From UBA2357 sp002344625 (GTDB taxonomy: Bacteria; Pseudomonadota; Gammaproteobacteria; Burkholderiales; Rhodocyclaceae): a DNA stretch of 64,000 nt. The notes under the pieces were generated by a model. That model saw only the letters and a program-made list of their open reading frames with translations. It was not told the origin of the DNA and did no database searches. Position 1 is the first letter of the stretch, and every line of letters begins with the position of its first letter. The position numbers and the translations under genes are program-made. Positions 18,205 to 25,458 of this stretch are shown in pieces. The stretch covers positions 102,936 through 166,935 of the forward strand of contig CALKIH010000022.1 in assembly GCA_937995335.1 (NCBI GenBank), written 5' to 3'.

Positions 18205-19121
18205 CCGATGCGGACGTGCCACTGATGCCTGCGCAGAAAGCCGAGCTGGATCGCCTCGCGGTCGTGATGATGGTGTTGATGTGCGCCGTCCTGGGCGTGC
18301 AGAACGTGGTCGTCAAATGGGGCAACGAGGGCATTTCGCCGATCTGGCAGTCGGGACTGCGTTCGGCCGGCGCGGCCGTGCTGGTCTGGGTGTGGGCGCA
18401 ATGGCGTGGAATCCGCTTGTGGGATGCCGACGGCACCCTGTGGCCGGGTATCGCGACCGGGGCGCTGTTTGCCGGCGAGTTCGGCATGATCTTCACCGCG
18501 CTGCAATTCACCGATGCCTCGCGCGGGGTGATCTTCTTATATACCGCGCCTTTTTTCGTGGCGCTGGGCGCGTTGTGGTGGCTGCCGAACGAGAATATGC
18601 GCAAGGCGCAGTGGCTGGGCATGGCGCTGGCGTTCGCCGGGGTGTTGCTGCTGTTTGGCGAGAACCTCGTCCGCCCGGCCGGGACGGCCTGGATCGGCGA
18701 CCTGATGATGCTGGTGGGGGCGCTCTTGTGGGCGGCCACCACGCTGACCGTCAAGGCGACCGTACTCGCGCGCAGCGCGCCCGAAAAGACGCTGTTGTAC
18801 CAGTTGGGGGTGTCCGCGCTGGTGTTGCCGCTACTGGCGCTCGCGTTCGGCGAGGCCGGGGTGTTCGCCCCGAGCGCGCGCGTGTGGGCGTCGCTCGCCT
18901 ATCAGATCGTGGTGGTCGCGAGCGGGGCCTACCTCGCCTGGTTCTGGCTGATCCGCCGCTATCCCGCCACCCGGATCTCGTCGTTCTCGTTCCTGACCCC
19001 GGTCATGGGTGTGCTCGCCGGGGTGCTGCTGCTGGATGAACCGCTGACCCCCCTGGTCGTGCTGGCACTGCTGCTGGTGGGCATGGGGATCTGGATCGCC
19101 AATCGGCCGGCGAAGGCCTGA
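18201..19121 (+). CDS. DMT-superfamily (EamA) transporter
   Basis: A 306-residue membrane protein with about ten hydrophobic helices arranged as two EamA repeats. Typical signatures are VVKWGNEGISPIW in the first repeat, TAPFFVALGALWWLPNE, and YPATRISSFSFLTPVMGVLAGVL in the second. It probably exports a small metabolite or amino acid across the inner membrane; the substrate is not predictable. The start is TTG at 18201, overlapping the apbE stop, or ATG at 18225; both leave the first helix intact. It is the last gene of the gshA-gshB-apbE run. Confidence 0.87.
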   Translation: MTDADVPLMPAQKAELDRLAVVMMVLMCAVLGVQNVVVKWGNEGISPIWQSGLRSAGAAVLVWVWAQWRGIRLWDADGTLWPGIATGALFAGEFGMIFTALQFTDASRGVIFLYTAPFFVALGALWWLPNENMRKAQWLGMALAFAGVLLLFGENLVRPAGTAWIGDLMMLVGALLWAATTLTVKATVLARSAPEKTLLYQLGVSALVLPLLALAFGEAGVFAPSARVWASLAYQIVVVASGAYLAWFWLIRRYPATRISSFSFLTPVMGVLAGVLLLDEPLTPLVVLALLLVGMGIWIANRPAKA

Positions 19122-19210
19122 GCCGGGAACGCGGGGCTTGATGCCGCGGCGCGATACCTGTACATGTCGGATCGAGTGTCCAAGACTGATCGTCAAACCG
19201 GAGACAAAAC

Positions 19211-20080
19211 ATGAATGCCGAATTTTTGCAAGCGGTCGATGAGCGTAGTGCCAGTGCCCGCGCGTCGGGCGACCTGTTGCCGATACAGGCGGAGGAAACC
19301 GTTCTCGAAGACGCCGGCCTGCGCTTCATCGTGCGCTGGGTGTCGTCGCTTGCCGTCAAGGATGCCGCCAAGGTGACGCTCCCCGGCGGGCCGCGCGATC
19401 CGGATTTCAATCCGTTTCTGGCGCCCGAGCCCGCGTTGACGGTGGGGCCGGTGGGTGAGCACCATGTCGCGATCCTGAACAAGTTTCCGGTGTGCGATCG
19501 TCACCTGGTGTTGGCCAGGCGGACCTTCGAAGAGCAACTGATTCCGCTGGCGCCGATCGACTTCGCCGCGCTGGCGCGGGTGATGGGCGAATACGGCGGG
19601 CTGGGCTTCTACAACGGCGGAGCGCCGGCGGGGGCGAGCCAGCGCCACAAGCACGTCCAGTGGATTCCGGCGGCGGCGGGCAATGCGTCGCTGCGGCTGC
19701 TGGCGAACGGGCTGCCGGCGACGCTCGCCGAGCACGGTCTCGCGCGCCATCCGGCGCTACCGATGCAGCACTGCTTCGTCAGGGTCAGGAACGCCACCGG
19801 TACGTCGGTCGAGGTTGCGGCACACAGCATGCATACCGCGTTCGGGCTGGCATGCAGAGGCTTGGCGCTGACGCCCGACGTCAACGGTCTGCTGCCCTCG
19901 TTCAATTTGTTGACCGGCGACGGCTGGCTGATGCTGGTGCCGCGCAGTCGCGAGCATTTTGACGAGGTATCGATCAACGCGCTGTCATACGGCGGCACGC
20001 TCTACGTGCGCCGGCCGGAGCAGGTCGAGGCGATTCGCGCGACCGGCCCGCTGCGTGTGCTGGCCGCGGTGGGGTGTTAA
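19211..20080 (+). CDS. ATP adenylyltransferase / Ap4A phosphorylase
   Basis: A 289-residue enzyme of the Ap4A phosphorylase family, which splits diadenosine tetraphosphate with phosphate to ATP and ADP. The nucleophile motif is RHKHVQWIP with His146, His148 and Gln150, a HIT-like histidine triad. It is preceded by FYNGGAPAGASQ, the phosphate-binding loop. NKFPVCDRHLVLARR is also characteristic. The C-terminal SFNLLTGDGWLMLVPRSRE closes the domain. CGGAGAC at 19199-19205 is a reasonable ribosome site. It stands alone between the DMT gene and the convergent RquA gene. Confidence 0.9.
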   Translation: MNAEFLQAVDERSASARASGDLLPIQAEETVLEDAGLRFIVRWVSSLAVKDAAKVTLPGGPRDPDFNPFLAPEPALTVGPVGEHHVAILNKFPVCDRHLVLARRTFEEQLIPLAPIDFAALARVMGEYGGLGFYNGGAPAGASQRHKHVQWIPAAAGNASLRLLANGLPATLAEHGLARHPALPMQHCFVRVRNATGTSVEVAAHSMHTAFGLACRGLALTPDVNGLLPSFNLLTGDGWLMLVPRSREHFDEVSINALSYGGTLYVRRPEQVEAIRATGPLRVLAAVGC

Positions 20081-20120
20081 CGGTCCGTGCTGCCAGCCGC
20101 GGTGTGGCGTGGCTTCTGCG

Positions 20121-20831
20121 TCAGGCAGCGGCGGGTTTGCGGGTTGCGAGGACGTGTTGATACAGGCCGCCGAATACCGTGCGGCGTTGCCAGGTGAAAT
20201 CGCTTGACCGGGGGCTCATGGATTCGATCGGCACATCGAGCAGCGACGGTGCATACGGCTCCAGCCAGCGGAACACGAGCTTCATCACCGGAGCCAGCGG
20301 ATGCCAGCGGCGAGGGCGGTGATAGTCGACGAACAAAGCCTTGCCTCCGGGTTCGACCGCTGCCAGAAGGTTGTCGACGATCTTTGCCCGCTGGTGCTCG
20401 GGCACCTCGTGGAGCAGGAAGAAACAGCACACGCCCTGGTAGGTCTTGTCGAGTGGCAGGGTGAGATCGGCCTGGCGCGCCTGGGCATGGGGCAGGTCGG
20501 CAAACTTGCGCCGTACGTTGGCGACCTGGATCGGGGCGACATCGACCACGTCGAGTGCACCCTCGGCGCCCACCTGGCGCGCCAGCATCGGCGAGAAGTC
20601 GCCATAGACACAGGCGGCCTGCAATACCCGCTGCCCAGTCGAAAACTCGGCAACCGCAGCCTGCATCAGGCGACCGGCATTGCCCCACAGGATCGCGGAG
20701 ACGACCAGGCTGCGGTCCAGCCACGGCAGTGTGCGATGATTGAGGTAGGCCCAGGTGTACGTGGTGCTGAGGTACTCGGGGATGGCGTGTGTATCGCAGG
20801 GCGTCTGCGGTTCGGCGCTTAGTCTCGGCAT
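20121..20831 (-). CDS. rquA: Rhodoquinone biosynthesis enzyme RquA
   Basis: A 236-residue methyltransferase-fold protein matching RquA, the enzyme that turns ubiquinone into rhodoquinone by replacing a methoxy group with an amino group, using S-adenosylmethionine as amino donor. The diagnostic stretches are IPEYLSTTYTWAYLN near residue 17, ILWGNAGRLMQAA, and LQAACVYGDFSP, where CVYGD (74-78) replaces the usual glycine-rich SAM motif. FFLLHEVPE, FVDYHRP and FGGLYQHV follow. Rhodoquinone lets the respiratory chain run backwards to fumarate under low oxygen. The gene stands alone, convergent with the Ap4A phosphorylase. A related quinone methyltransferase is the main alternative, but these motifs are RquA-specific as far as I know. 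Confidence 0.82.
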   Translation of the reverse strand: MPRLSAEPQTPCDTHAIPEYLSTTYTWAYLNHRTLPWLDRSLVVSAILWGNAGRLMQAAVAEFSTGQRVLQAACVYGDFSPMLARQVGAEGALDVVDVAPIQVANVRRKFADLPHAQARQADLTLPLDKTYQGVCCFFLLHEVPEHQRAKIVDNLLAAVEPGGKALFVDYHRPRRWHPLAPVMKLVFRWLEPYAPSLLDVPIESMSPRSSDFTWQRRTVFGGLYQHVLATRKPAAA

Positions 20832-21002
20832 CGTCGGCCTGTTGTGTGTGCTTGAACGTTACGAGGGAACTCAGCGAAATCGCTCGGCACGGCGCGCGCC
20901 GTGCGATTCAAAGATAGCACGATTTACTGCAGTGCAGCATCGATATGTCGAATCCGGGGATTCGCTATGGCAATGTAGTCAGTGCCCGGACGAGATCCAG
21001 AT

Positions 21003-21254
21003 TCAGCGCCAGACCCACTCGCGCGCGCCGACGCGCAGCGAGACGATTTCGCCGGGTTCGGTCCGGGTGTAGAGTTCGAGCTCGCCCGAGTCGAGTATGC
21101 GCGCACCGGTAACCACCACGTCGATGAGCCGTTCCGACGATTTGGCCCGGTCGCTCAACTGCAGCCTGGGAAAGTGGGCGCGCAGCAGGTCTGCCCAGAC
21201 ATCGAGGGCGTCAGGCGGAAGGCTGACGAGATTCACGTCTATTTCGCGATGCAT
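21003..21254 (-). CDS. Small conserved-looking hypothetical protein
   Basis: An 83-residue protein beginning MHREIDVNLVSLPPDALDVW, with an acidic/hydrophobic alternation, no cysteines and no membrane segment. Composition and codon use look like a real gene, and the frame is clean between two gene-poor stretches. AGG lies about 7 bases upstream of the ATG. I do not recognise a family. It lies upstream of the divergent tRNA-Arg gene and about 170 bases from the rquA start. Confidence 0.5.
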   Translation of the reverse strand: MHREIDVNLVSLPPDALDVWADLLRAHFPRLQLSDRAKSSERLIDVVVTGARILDSGELELYTRTEPGEIVSLRVGAREWVWR

Positions 21255-21568
21255 TTGGGTACCTGCGTTGGGGCAATGCCTCGGTGCGGCGGTTCTGGCA
21301 GGGCCGCCTCATCTCAAATGCCCGTCCAATTCCGACGCGCCGATGTTAACACTTTGGCTTGCTTCATTGCATGCGTTCCGATGCGGGTACGCACACATCG
21401 GAGGCGGGTCTGGCGATGACAGCTGACGGGGTTGCGCGCGACGGCCGATCGGGGGCCGGAGTGCGCACCGATATGCCATCATGGCTCAATGGCGGGAACA
21501 AAACGAAAAAGTACGTTTTACGTGTTGACGCGTTCAAGTTAACGGCTATAATTCTGCTTCTTCGCAAC
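21255..21568. other. Intergenic region before tRNA-Arg
   Basis: A 314-base stretch between the small hypothetical gene and the tRNA. Short open frames cross it on both strands, but none has a ribosome site or a recognisable product. Its only clear content is the tRNA promoter at the right end; base composition turns A/T-rich from about 21490. Confidence 0.6.
21525..21552 (+). promoter_or_regulatory. Sigma-70-type promoter of tRNA-Arg
   Basis: TTGACG at 21525-21530 and a perfect TATAAT at 21547-21552 are separated by 16 bases, 16 bases upstream of the mature tRNA 5' end. It is the best sigma-70 match in the window. Confidence 0.8.
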
Positions 21569-21645
21569 GCGCTCGTAGCTCAGTTGGATAGAGTACCTGG
21601 CTACGAACCAGGGGGTCGTGGGTTCGAATCCTGCCGAGCGCGCCA
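21569..21645 (+). tRNA. tRNA-Arg (anticodon ACG)
   Basis: A 77-base cloverleaf. The acceptor arm GCGCTCG (21569-21575) pairs with CGAGCGC (21635-21641), followed by discriminator G and an encoded CCA at 21643-21645. The anticodon stem CCTGG/CCAGG encloses CTACGAA with anticodon ACG, read as ICG after deamination of A34 by TadA, whose gene is also in this window (34436). The T arm contains GGTTCGAATCC. It decodes CGU, CGC and CGA. Confidence 0.97.
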
Positions 21646-21662
21646 TAAGAATCAAGCACTTA

Positions 21663-21688
21663 CGCCACCTCAAAAAGGTGGCGTTTTT
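21663..21688 (+). terminator. Rho-independent terminator after tRNA-Arg
   Basis: CGCCACCT (21663-21670) pairs perfectly with AGGTGGCG (21676-21683) around a CAAAA loop and is followed by TTTTT. It ends the tRNA transcript 18 bases beyond its 3' end. Confidence 0.9.
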
Positions 21689-21741
21689 GCTTTCTGCGCG
21701 CGATGTTTGACACAGATCCGGGTACGTGACCGGGAGGCGCG

Positions 21742-22170
21742 CTAGCGAGTTCTTCCGCTACTGGGTTTGCCGCGACCGAATCGCGGTGGGAAGCGCCACC
21801 ATGTGGCAAGCACCGCGAGGCCGAAGATCGAGTACAAACCGGTGAACACCCAGGCGGGCGCGTTCCAGAACAGCAGCGCCTGCAGCCAGTGTTCGATGAA
21901 ACCGTTGGCGTAGTAGGGGCCCGCCCGGGTCTGCGCGCGCACGCGCAACCACATCTCGAGTGTGGTCAGCGGGCACACCATGCCGATCCAGGCTTCGGCG
22001 ACGACGATGCCAATGGTCGCGACATGCGTCAGCCGGAACCACGGGGCATTCACCCACGACCAGCCGTAGCGGTTGCCGATCAGGATCAGGGGCAGGCCGG
22101 CAACGACGAACAGGACGATCGCGGCATGAAGTACGAGCACCGCGTCGGCGAGCAACTGGTAGCCAGGCAT
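21742..22170 (-). CDS. DUF2784 membrane protein
   Basis: A 142-residue integral membrane protein with four predicted helices: two near the N-terminus (VLVLHAAIVLFVVAGLPLIL and a span from about residue 45), and two in the C-terminal half ending before the basic tail. CPLTTLEMWLR and FIEHWLQALLFW match the DUF2784 family. I know of no established function. It lies downstream of the Mrp antiporter operon in the same orientation, separated by a 133-base gap holding a stem-loop, so co-transcription is uncertain. Confidence 0.85.
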   Translation of the reverse strand: MPGYQLLADAVLVLHAAIVLFVVAGLPLILIGNRYGWSWVNAPWFRLTHVATIGIVVAEAWIGMVCPLTTLEMWLRVRAQTRAGPYYANGFIEHWLQALLFWNAPAWVFTGLYSIFGLAVLATWWRFPPRFGRGKPSSGRTR

Positions 22171-22190
22171 CGCATTCCGAAGAAGGGGCG

Positions 22191-22211
22191 CTCCGGCGTC
22201 ACATGCCGGAG
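22191..22211. other. Perfect stem-loop between mrpG and the DUF2784 gene
   Basis: CTCCGGC (22191-22197) and GCCGGAG (22205-22211) form a 7-base perfect stem with a 7-base loop. It follows the Mrp operon on the minus strand and could slow or end that transcript, but no T-run follows on either strand, so it is not a standard intrinsic terminator. Confidence 0.4.
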
Positions 22212-22303
22212 AACGGTTTGTGGCCCGGCAATCGGCTGAGTCCGGGCGGGTTGTGCTTGCGCCGGGGTGTGTCGACGTGCCGGCTTCGCACGCGCGCGAC
22301 GGG

Positions 22304-22690
22304 TCAGGTCCGCTCGCGATCCTCCCCGCCCGAGCGGTGTGCGTCGTGCTTCTCGGCGCCGGTGATCAAGCGGCCGGCGCGCAGGTCGCGATACACCGCC
22401 GCGCGCATGATCAGCATCGCGACGACCGGCGCGCTCATCAGGATGAAGGCGCTGATGAGGAGTTCATGGATCACCGGCCGTGACTGTTGCACGGTGAAGT
22501 AAAGCATCGACGCAATCAGGATGCAGCCGGCGCCCAGGGTGATCGTAATCGCCGGGCCGTGAATGCGCTGGTAGAAGTGCTTGAGGCGTACCAGTCCGAG
22601 CGCGCCGACGAGCGTGATCACGCCGCCGAACACCAGCAGGAGCGCGGTCGGCAGGGCTGCCCACCACGGGAGTGCGTCGGCCGGGCTCAT
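22304..22690 (-). CDS. mrpG: Mrp Na+/H+ antiporter subunit G
   Basis: A 128-residue subunit with three membrane helices and the MnhG/PhaG signature GALGLVRLKHFYQRIHGP after the first helix, followed by TLGAGCILIASMLYF. The charged C-terminal tail is cytoplasmic. The start ATG at 22690 overlaps the mrpF stop (ATGA, 22687-22690). It is the last gene of the antiporter operon. It has no catalytic site of its own but is needed for assembly of the complex in the systems that have been studied. Confidence 0.92.
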   Translation of the reverse strand: MSPADALPWWAALPTALLLVFGGVITLVGALGLVRLKHFYQRIHGPAITITLGAGCILIASMLYFTVQQSRPVIHELLISAFILMSAPVVAMLIMRAAVYRDLRAGRLITGAEKHDAHRSGGEDRERT

Positions 22691-22971
22691 TCGATTACCT
22701 CGCCGCGCATCAGGAACTTGGCCAGCGCGACCGTCGACACGAAACCGATCAACGCGATCAACATCGCCGCTTCGAAGTAGATCAGGTTGCCGAAGCGGAT
22801 GCCCAGCATCAGCACCAGCAGCATCGTGCACATCCACAGCGTATCCAGCGCGAGGATGCGGTCTTGAGCGGTGGGGCCGATCACGAGACGCAGGGCGCAC
22901 AACAGCATCGACAAGGCCACGCATACCAGGGCGAACCAGATTGCGACGGACAGCAGGGCGGCAGTCGTCAT
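22687..22971 (-). CDS. mrpF: Mrp Na+/H+ antiporter subunit F
   Basis: A 94-residue protein with three hydrophobic helices. It carries the family signature RLVIGPTAQDRILALDTLW between the first two helices. Its ATG at 22971 overlaps the mrpE stop, and its stop overlaps the mrpG start. The length is typical for MnhF/PhaF. Confidence 0.92.
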   Translation of the reverse strand: MTTAALLSVAIWFALVCVALSMLLCALRLVIGPTAQDRILALDTLWMCTMLLVLMLGIRFGNLIYFEAAMLIALIGFVSTVALAKFLMRGEVIE

Positions 22972-23486
22972 GGGTGTTCTCCGGAGACGGCGGCCGGCTC
23001 GAAAAGCTCGCGGATCGGCTGCTCGTACTGTGTCTTGATCGTGTTGATCCACCACTGTTCGTCGTGCAGGTCGAACACGTGCAGCAGCAACTCGTTGTTG
23101 TCGGGCAGCAATTCCACCCAAACCGTGCCGGGCGTCGAATTGATCAGGCACGACAGCAGGGCCAGGCCATGGGGGCTGCGCAGTTCCAGCGGCACATGGA
23201 TGAATTGCGAGTTCACGCCGTCCGCCTTGCGGAACAGGATGATGCGGCTCACGTTGAAGCACGAGCGCACGATCTCGATGGCGGATCGCCACAGCAGGCG
23301 AAAGAGCGCGAGAGGCCGGCCGATGCGGGCATGGCCGTGAGGCTGCAGCGGGCGTGCGAGCAGCGGGGCGGCGATGGCGAGCACCGCGCCCAGCAGCAGG
23401 TGGGCGGGATCGATGCTCTGGTTGAGCAGCAGCCAGGTGGCGAACAGCGCGAGCGACAGCGGGAGCGACGGCAACCAGCGCTTCAT
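22968..23486 (-). CDS. mrpE: Mrp Na+/H+ antiporter subunit E
   Basis: A 172-residue subunit: two to three N-terminal membrane helices, then a soluble domain with VPLELRSPHGLALLSCLINSTPGT and the following HVFDLHDEQWW, both typical of MnhE/PhaE. The open frame runs far to the right inside mrpD, but the start is fixed by the ATG at 23486, which overlaps the mrpD stop, and by the family N-terminus MKRWLPS. Confidence 0.92.
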   Translation of the reverse strand: MKRWLPSLPLSLALFATWLLLNQSIDPAHLLLGAVLAIAAPLLARPLQPHGHARIGRPLALFRLLWRSAIEIVRSCFNVSRIILFRKADGVNSQFIHVPLELRSPHGLALLSCLINSTPGTVWVELLPDNNELLLHVFDLHDEQWWINTIKTQYEQPIRELFEPAAVSGEHP

Positions 23487-25120
23487 GGCCGATCTCCGTT
23501 TTCCGCTGCGCGGCTCACCGGCGGTTCGCCGGTCACGCGTTCGGCATAGGCGCCGCTGTGGGCCAGACCGAAGACCGTGCGGTCGAGATAGGCGAAAACC
23601 GCGCCGGCCTGCACCGTCAGCACGACGCACAGCACCACCAACGTGGCGATCGGCGCGGCCTCGGAGAACTGCAACCGCGGCGGCGCGACCGCGCCCGAGG
23701 CCCAGAACGTGCGCACGCCCAGGCGCATCAGGGCGATGATGGCGGCAAGGCCGGCGAACACGATCAGCGCCATCATCAGCCATGTCATCGGCGCCACGGC
23801 CGTCGCCCCGCCGCCATCGCTCGCATCGAGCAAGGCGTGGAACAGGCTGAACTTGGCAACGAAACCCGACAGGGGCGGCATGCCGCTGATGACCAGTGCG
23901 CAGCCGGCGAATGCGAGGCCCAGGAACGCCAGCGACCGCGGGATGCCGACCCCGACCGGATCTTCGGGCTTGTCTTCGATTGCGAAGGCTTCCATCGTCA
24001 CTGCCAGCAGCGCCGCACCCGGCGGGCGAATGCGCTCGGTGAGCTCGATCAGCATCATGAACGCGGCCATCGCCAGGGTCGAGCCGACCAAGTAGTAGAG
24101 GCCGGCGGCCAGTACCCCGGCTTCGGACTGGCCGATCACCGCGAGCAGGGTGCCCGACGAGATGATCGCGCCGTAGCCGGCCATGCGCCCGCCATCCTGG
24201 CTGGCGAGCATGCCGATCGCGCCGAACATGAGGGTCGCCATGCCGCCGATCGTCAGCGCTTCGAGGCCAAAGCCGGTGAGCGCTCCTGCCTCGTCGCCGA
24301 ATATCGACTGCCAGACCCGCAGCACCGCGTAAACACCGACCTTGGTCATCAGCACCAGCATCGCCGCAACCGGTGGCGACGCCGCGGCATAGGTGCCCGG
24401 CAGCCAGAAGCCGAGCGGCCACATCGCGCCCTTGGTCAGAAACGCCAGGGCCAGTATGCAGGCGCCGACCGAGAGCAGATAGCCGTCTTCGGCGCCCAGC
24501 AAAGCGACCCGGGCGCCCAGGTCGGCGATGTTGAGGGTGCCGGCCGCGGCGTAGATCAGCGCGACGCCGATCAGGAACAGGAACGATGCTACCAGGTTGA
24601 TCGCGACGTACTGCATGCCGGTGCGGATGCGGCGCAGGTTGTAGCCGTGCAGCACCAGGCCGTACGACGCCGCGAGCATCACCTCGAAGAACACGAACAG
24701 GTTGAACAGGTCGTTGGTCAGGAAGGCGCCATTGAGCCCCATCAACAGGAACTGGAACAGTGAATGGAAATGCACGCCGATGCGGCTCCAGCGCTGCATC
24801 GAGAAAACCAGCACCGCGAGTGCGATGGTGGCGGTGAGCAGCAGCATCAGCGCCGCGAGCCGGTCGACCACCAGCGCGATGCCGAACGGCGCGGCCCAGT
24901 TGGCCGCCAGATACACGCCGATGTCCTGTGGCCAGTGCCCGCCGTCCACCATCAGCAGCAGGGCGAGGGCGATCAGCAGCGACAGCGTGGTGCTCGCCAG
25001 GTTGAACGCGAATTTCAGTTGATGGCGCGATTCGTTGACCGGAATCAGCAGCGCGCCGACCAGCAGCGGCACCAGCACCGGCAGCACGATCAGGTGCTGT
25101 GGCCAGGGGATCGCATTCAT
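23483..25120 (-). CDS. mrpD: Mrp Na+/H+ antiporter subunit D (NuoM/NuoN-like)
   Basis: A 545-residue protein with about 14 membrane helices, homologous to the proton-pumping subunits of complex I. Typical segments are MLLLTATIALAVLVFS in the first third, FLTKGAMWPLGFWLPGTYA (a lysine in the ion path), and YYLVGSTLAMAAFMMLIEL. An acidic C-terminal tail ends GEPPVSRAAENGDRP. The start ATG at 25120 overlaps the mrpC stop. With MrpA it forms the membrane modules that exchange Na+ for H+. Confidence 0.93.
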   Translation of the reverse strand: MNAIPWPQHLIVLPVLVPLLVGALLIPVNESRHQLKFAFNLASTTLSLLIALALLLMVDGGHWPQDIGVYLAANWAAPFGIALVVDRLAALMLLLTATIALAVLVFSMQRWSRIGVHFHSLFQFLLMGLNGAFLTNDLFNLFVFFEVMLAASYGLVLHGYNLRRIRTGMQYVAINLVASFLFLIGVALIYAAAGTLNIADLGARVALLGAEDGYLLSVGACILALAFLTKGAMWPLGFWLPGTYAAASPPVAAMLVLMTKVGVYAVLRVWQSIFGDEAGALTGFGLEALTIGGMATLMFGAIGMLASQDGGRMAGYGAIISSGTLLAVIGQSEAGVLAAGLYYLVGSTLAMAAFMMLIELTERIRPPGAALLAVTMEAFAIEDKPEDPVGVGIPRSLAFLGLAFAGCALVISGMPPLSGFVAKFSLFHALLDASDGGGATAVAPMTWLMMALIVFAGLAAIIALMRLGVRTFWASGAVAPPRLQFSEAAPIATLVVLCVVLTVQAGAVFAYLDRTVFGLAHSGAYAERVTGEPPVSRAAENGDRP

Positions 25121-25458
25121 TCGCGCGGCTCCTCGCCATCGACATGGTCGCTGCCCGTCAGTCCGCGTGCGCCGATCATGATCACCAGATAGAGCGCGGT
25201 GGTTGCGAAGCCGATCACGATCGCGGTCAGAACCAGCGCCTGCGGCAGCGGGTCGGCGAACTGGGTCGGGTCGATGCCGGGGTCCGGGGTGATCGGCGGC
25301 CGGTTGACCCACAGGCGGCCCATCGCAAAGATGAACAGATTCACTGCGTACGACATGAGCATCAGGCCGGTGATCAGCTGGAAGGTGCGCGGGCGTAGGA
25401 TCAACCAGATTCCAGCGCCGAACACCACCCCGACGGAGATCGCGACGACGAGTTCCAT
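25117..25458 (-). CDS. mrpC: Mrp Na+/H+ antiporter subunit C (NuoK-like)
   Basis: A 113-residue, three-helix protein homologous to NuoK. The central QLITGLMLMSYAVNLFIFAMG and DPLPQALVLTAIVIGFATTA are family signatures. The ATG at 25458 shares one base with the mrpA stop (TGATG). Confidence 0.93.
   Translation of the reverse strand: MELVVAISVGVVFGAGIWLILRPRTFQLITGLMLMSYAVNLFIFAMGRLWVNRPPITPDPGIDPTQFADPLPQALVLTAIVIGFATTALYLVIMIGARGLTGSDHVDGEEPRE

Noticed and set aside
22968..25145. A 725-codon minus-strand frame through mrpE and mrpD
   Set aside because: Only its last 172 residues are real (MrpE); the rest is mrpD read in the wrong frame.
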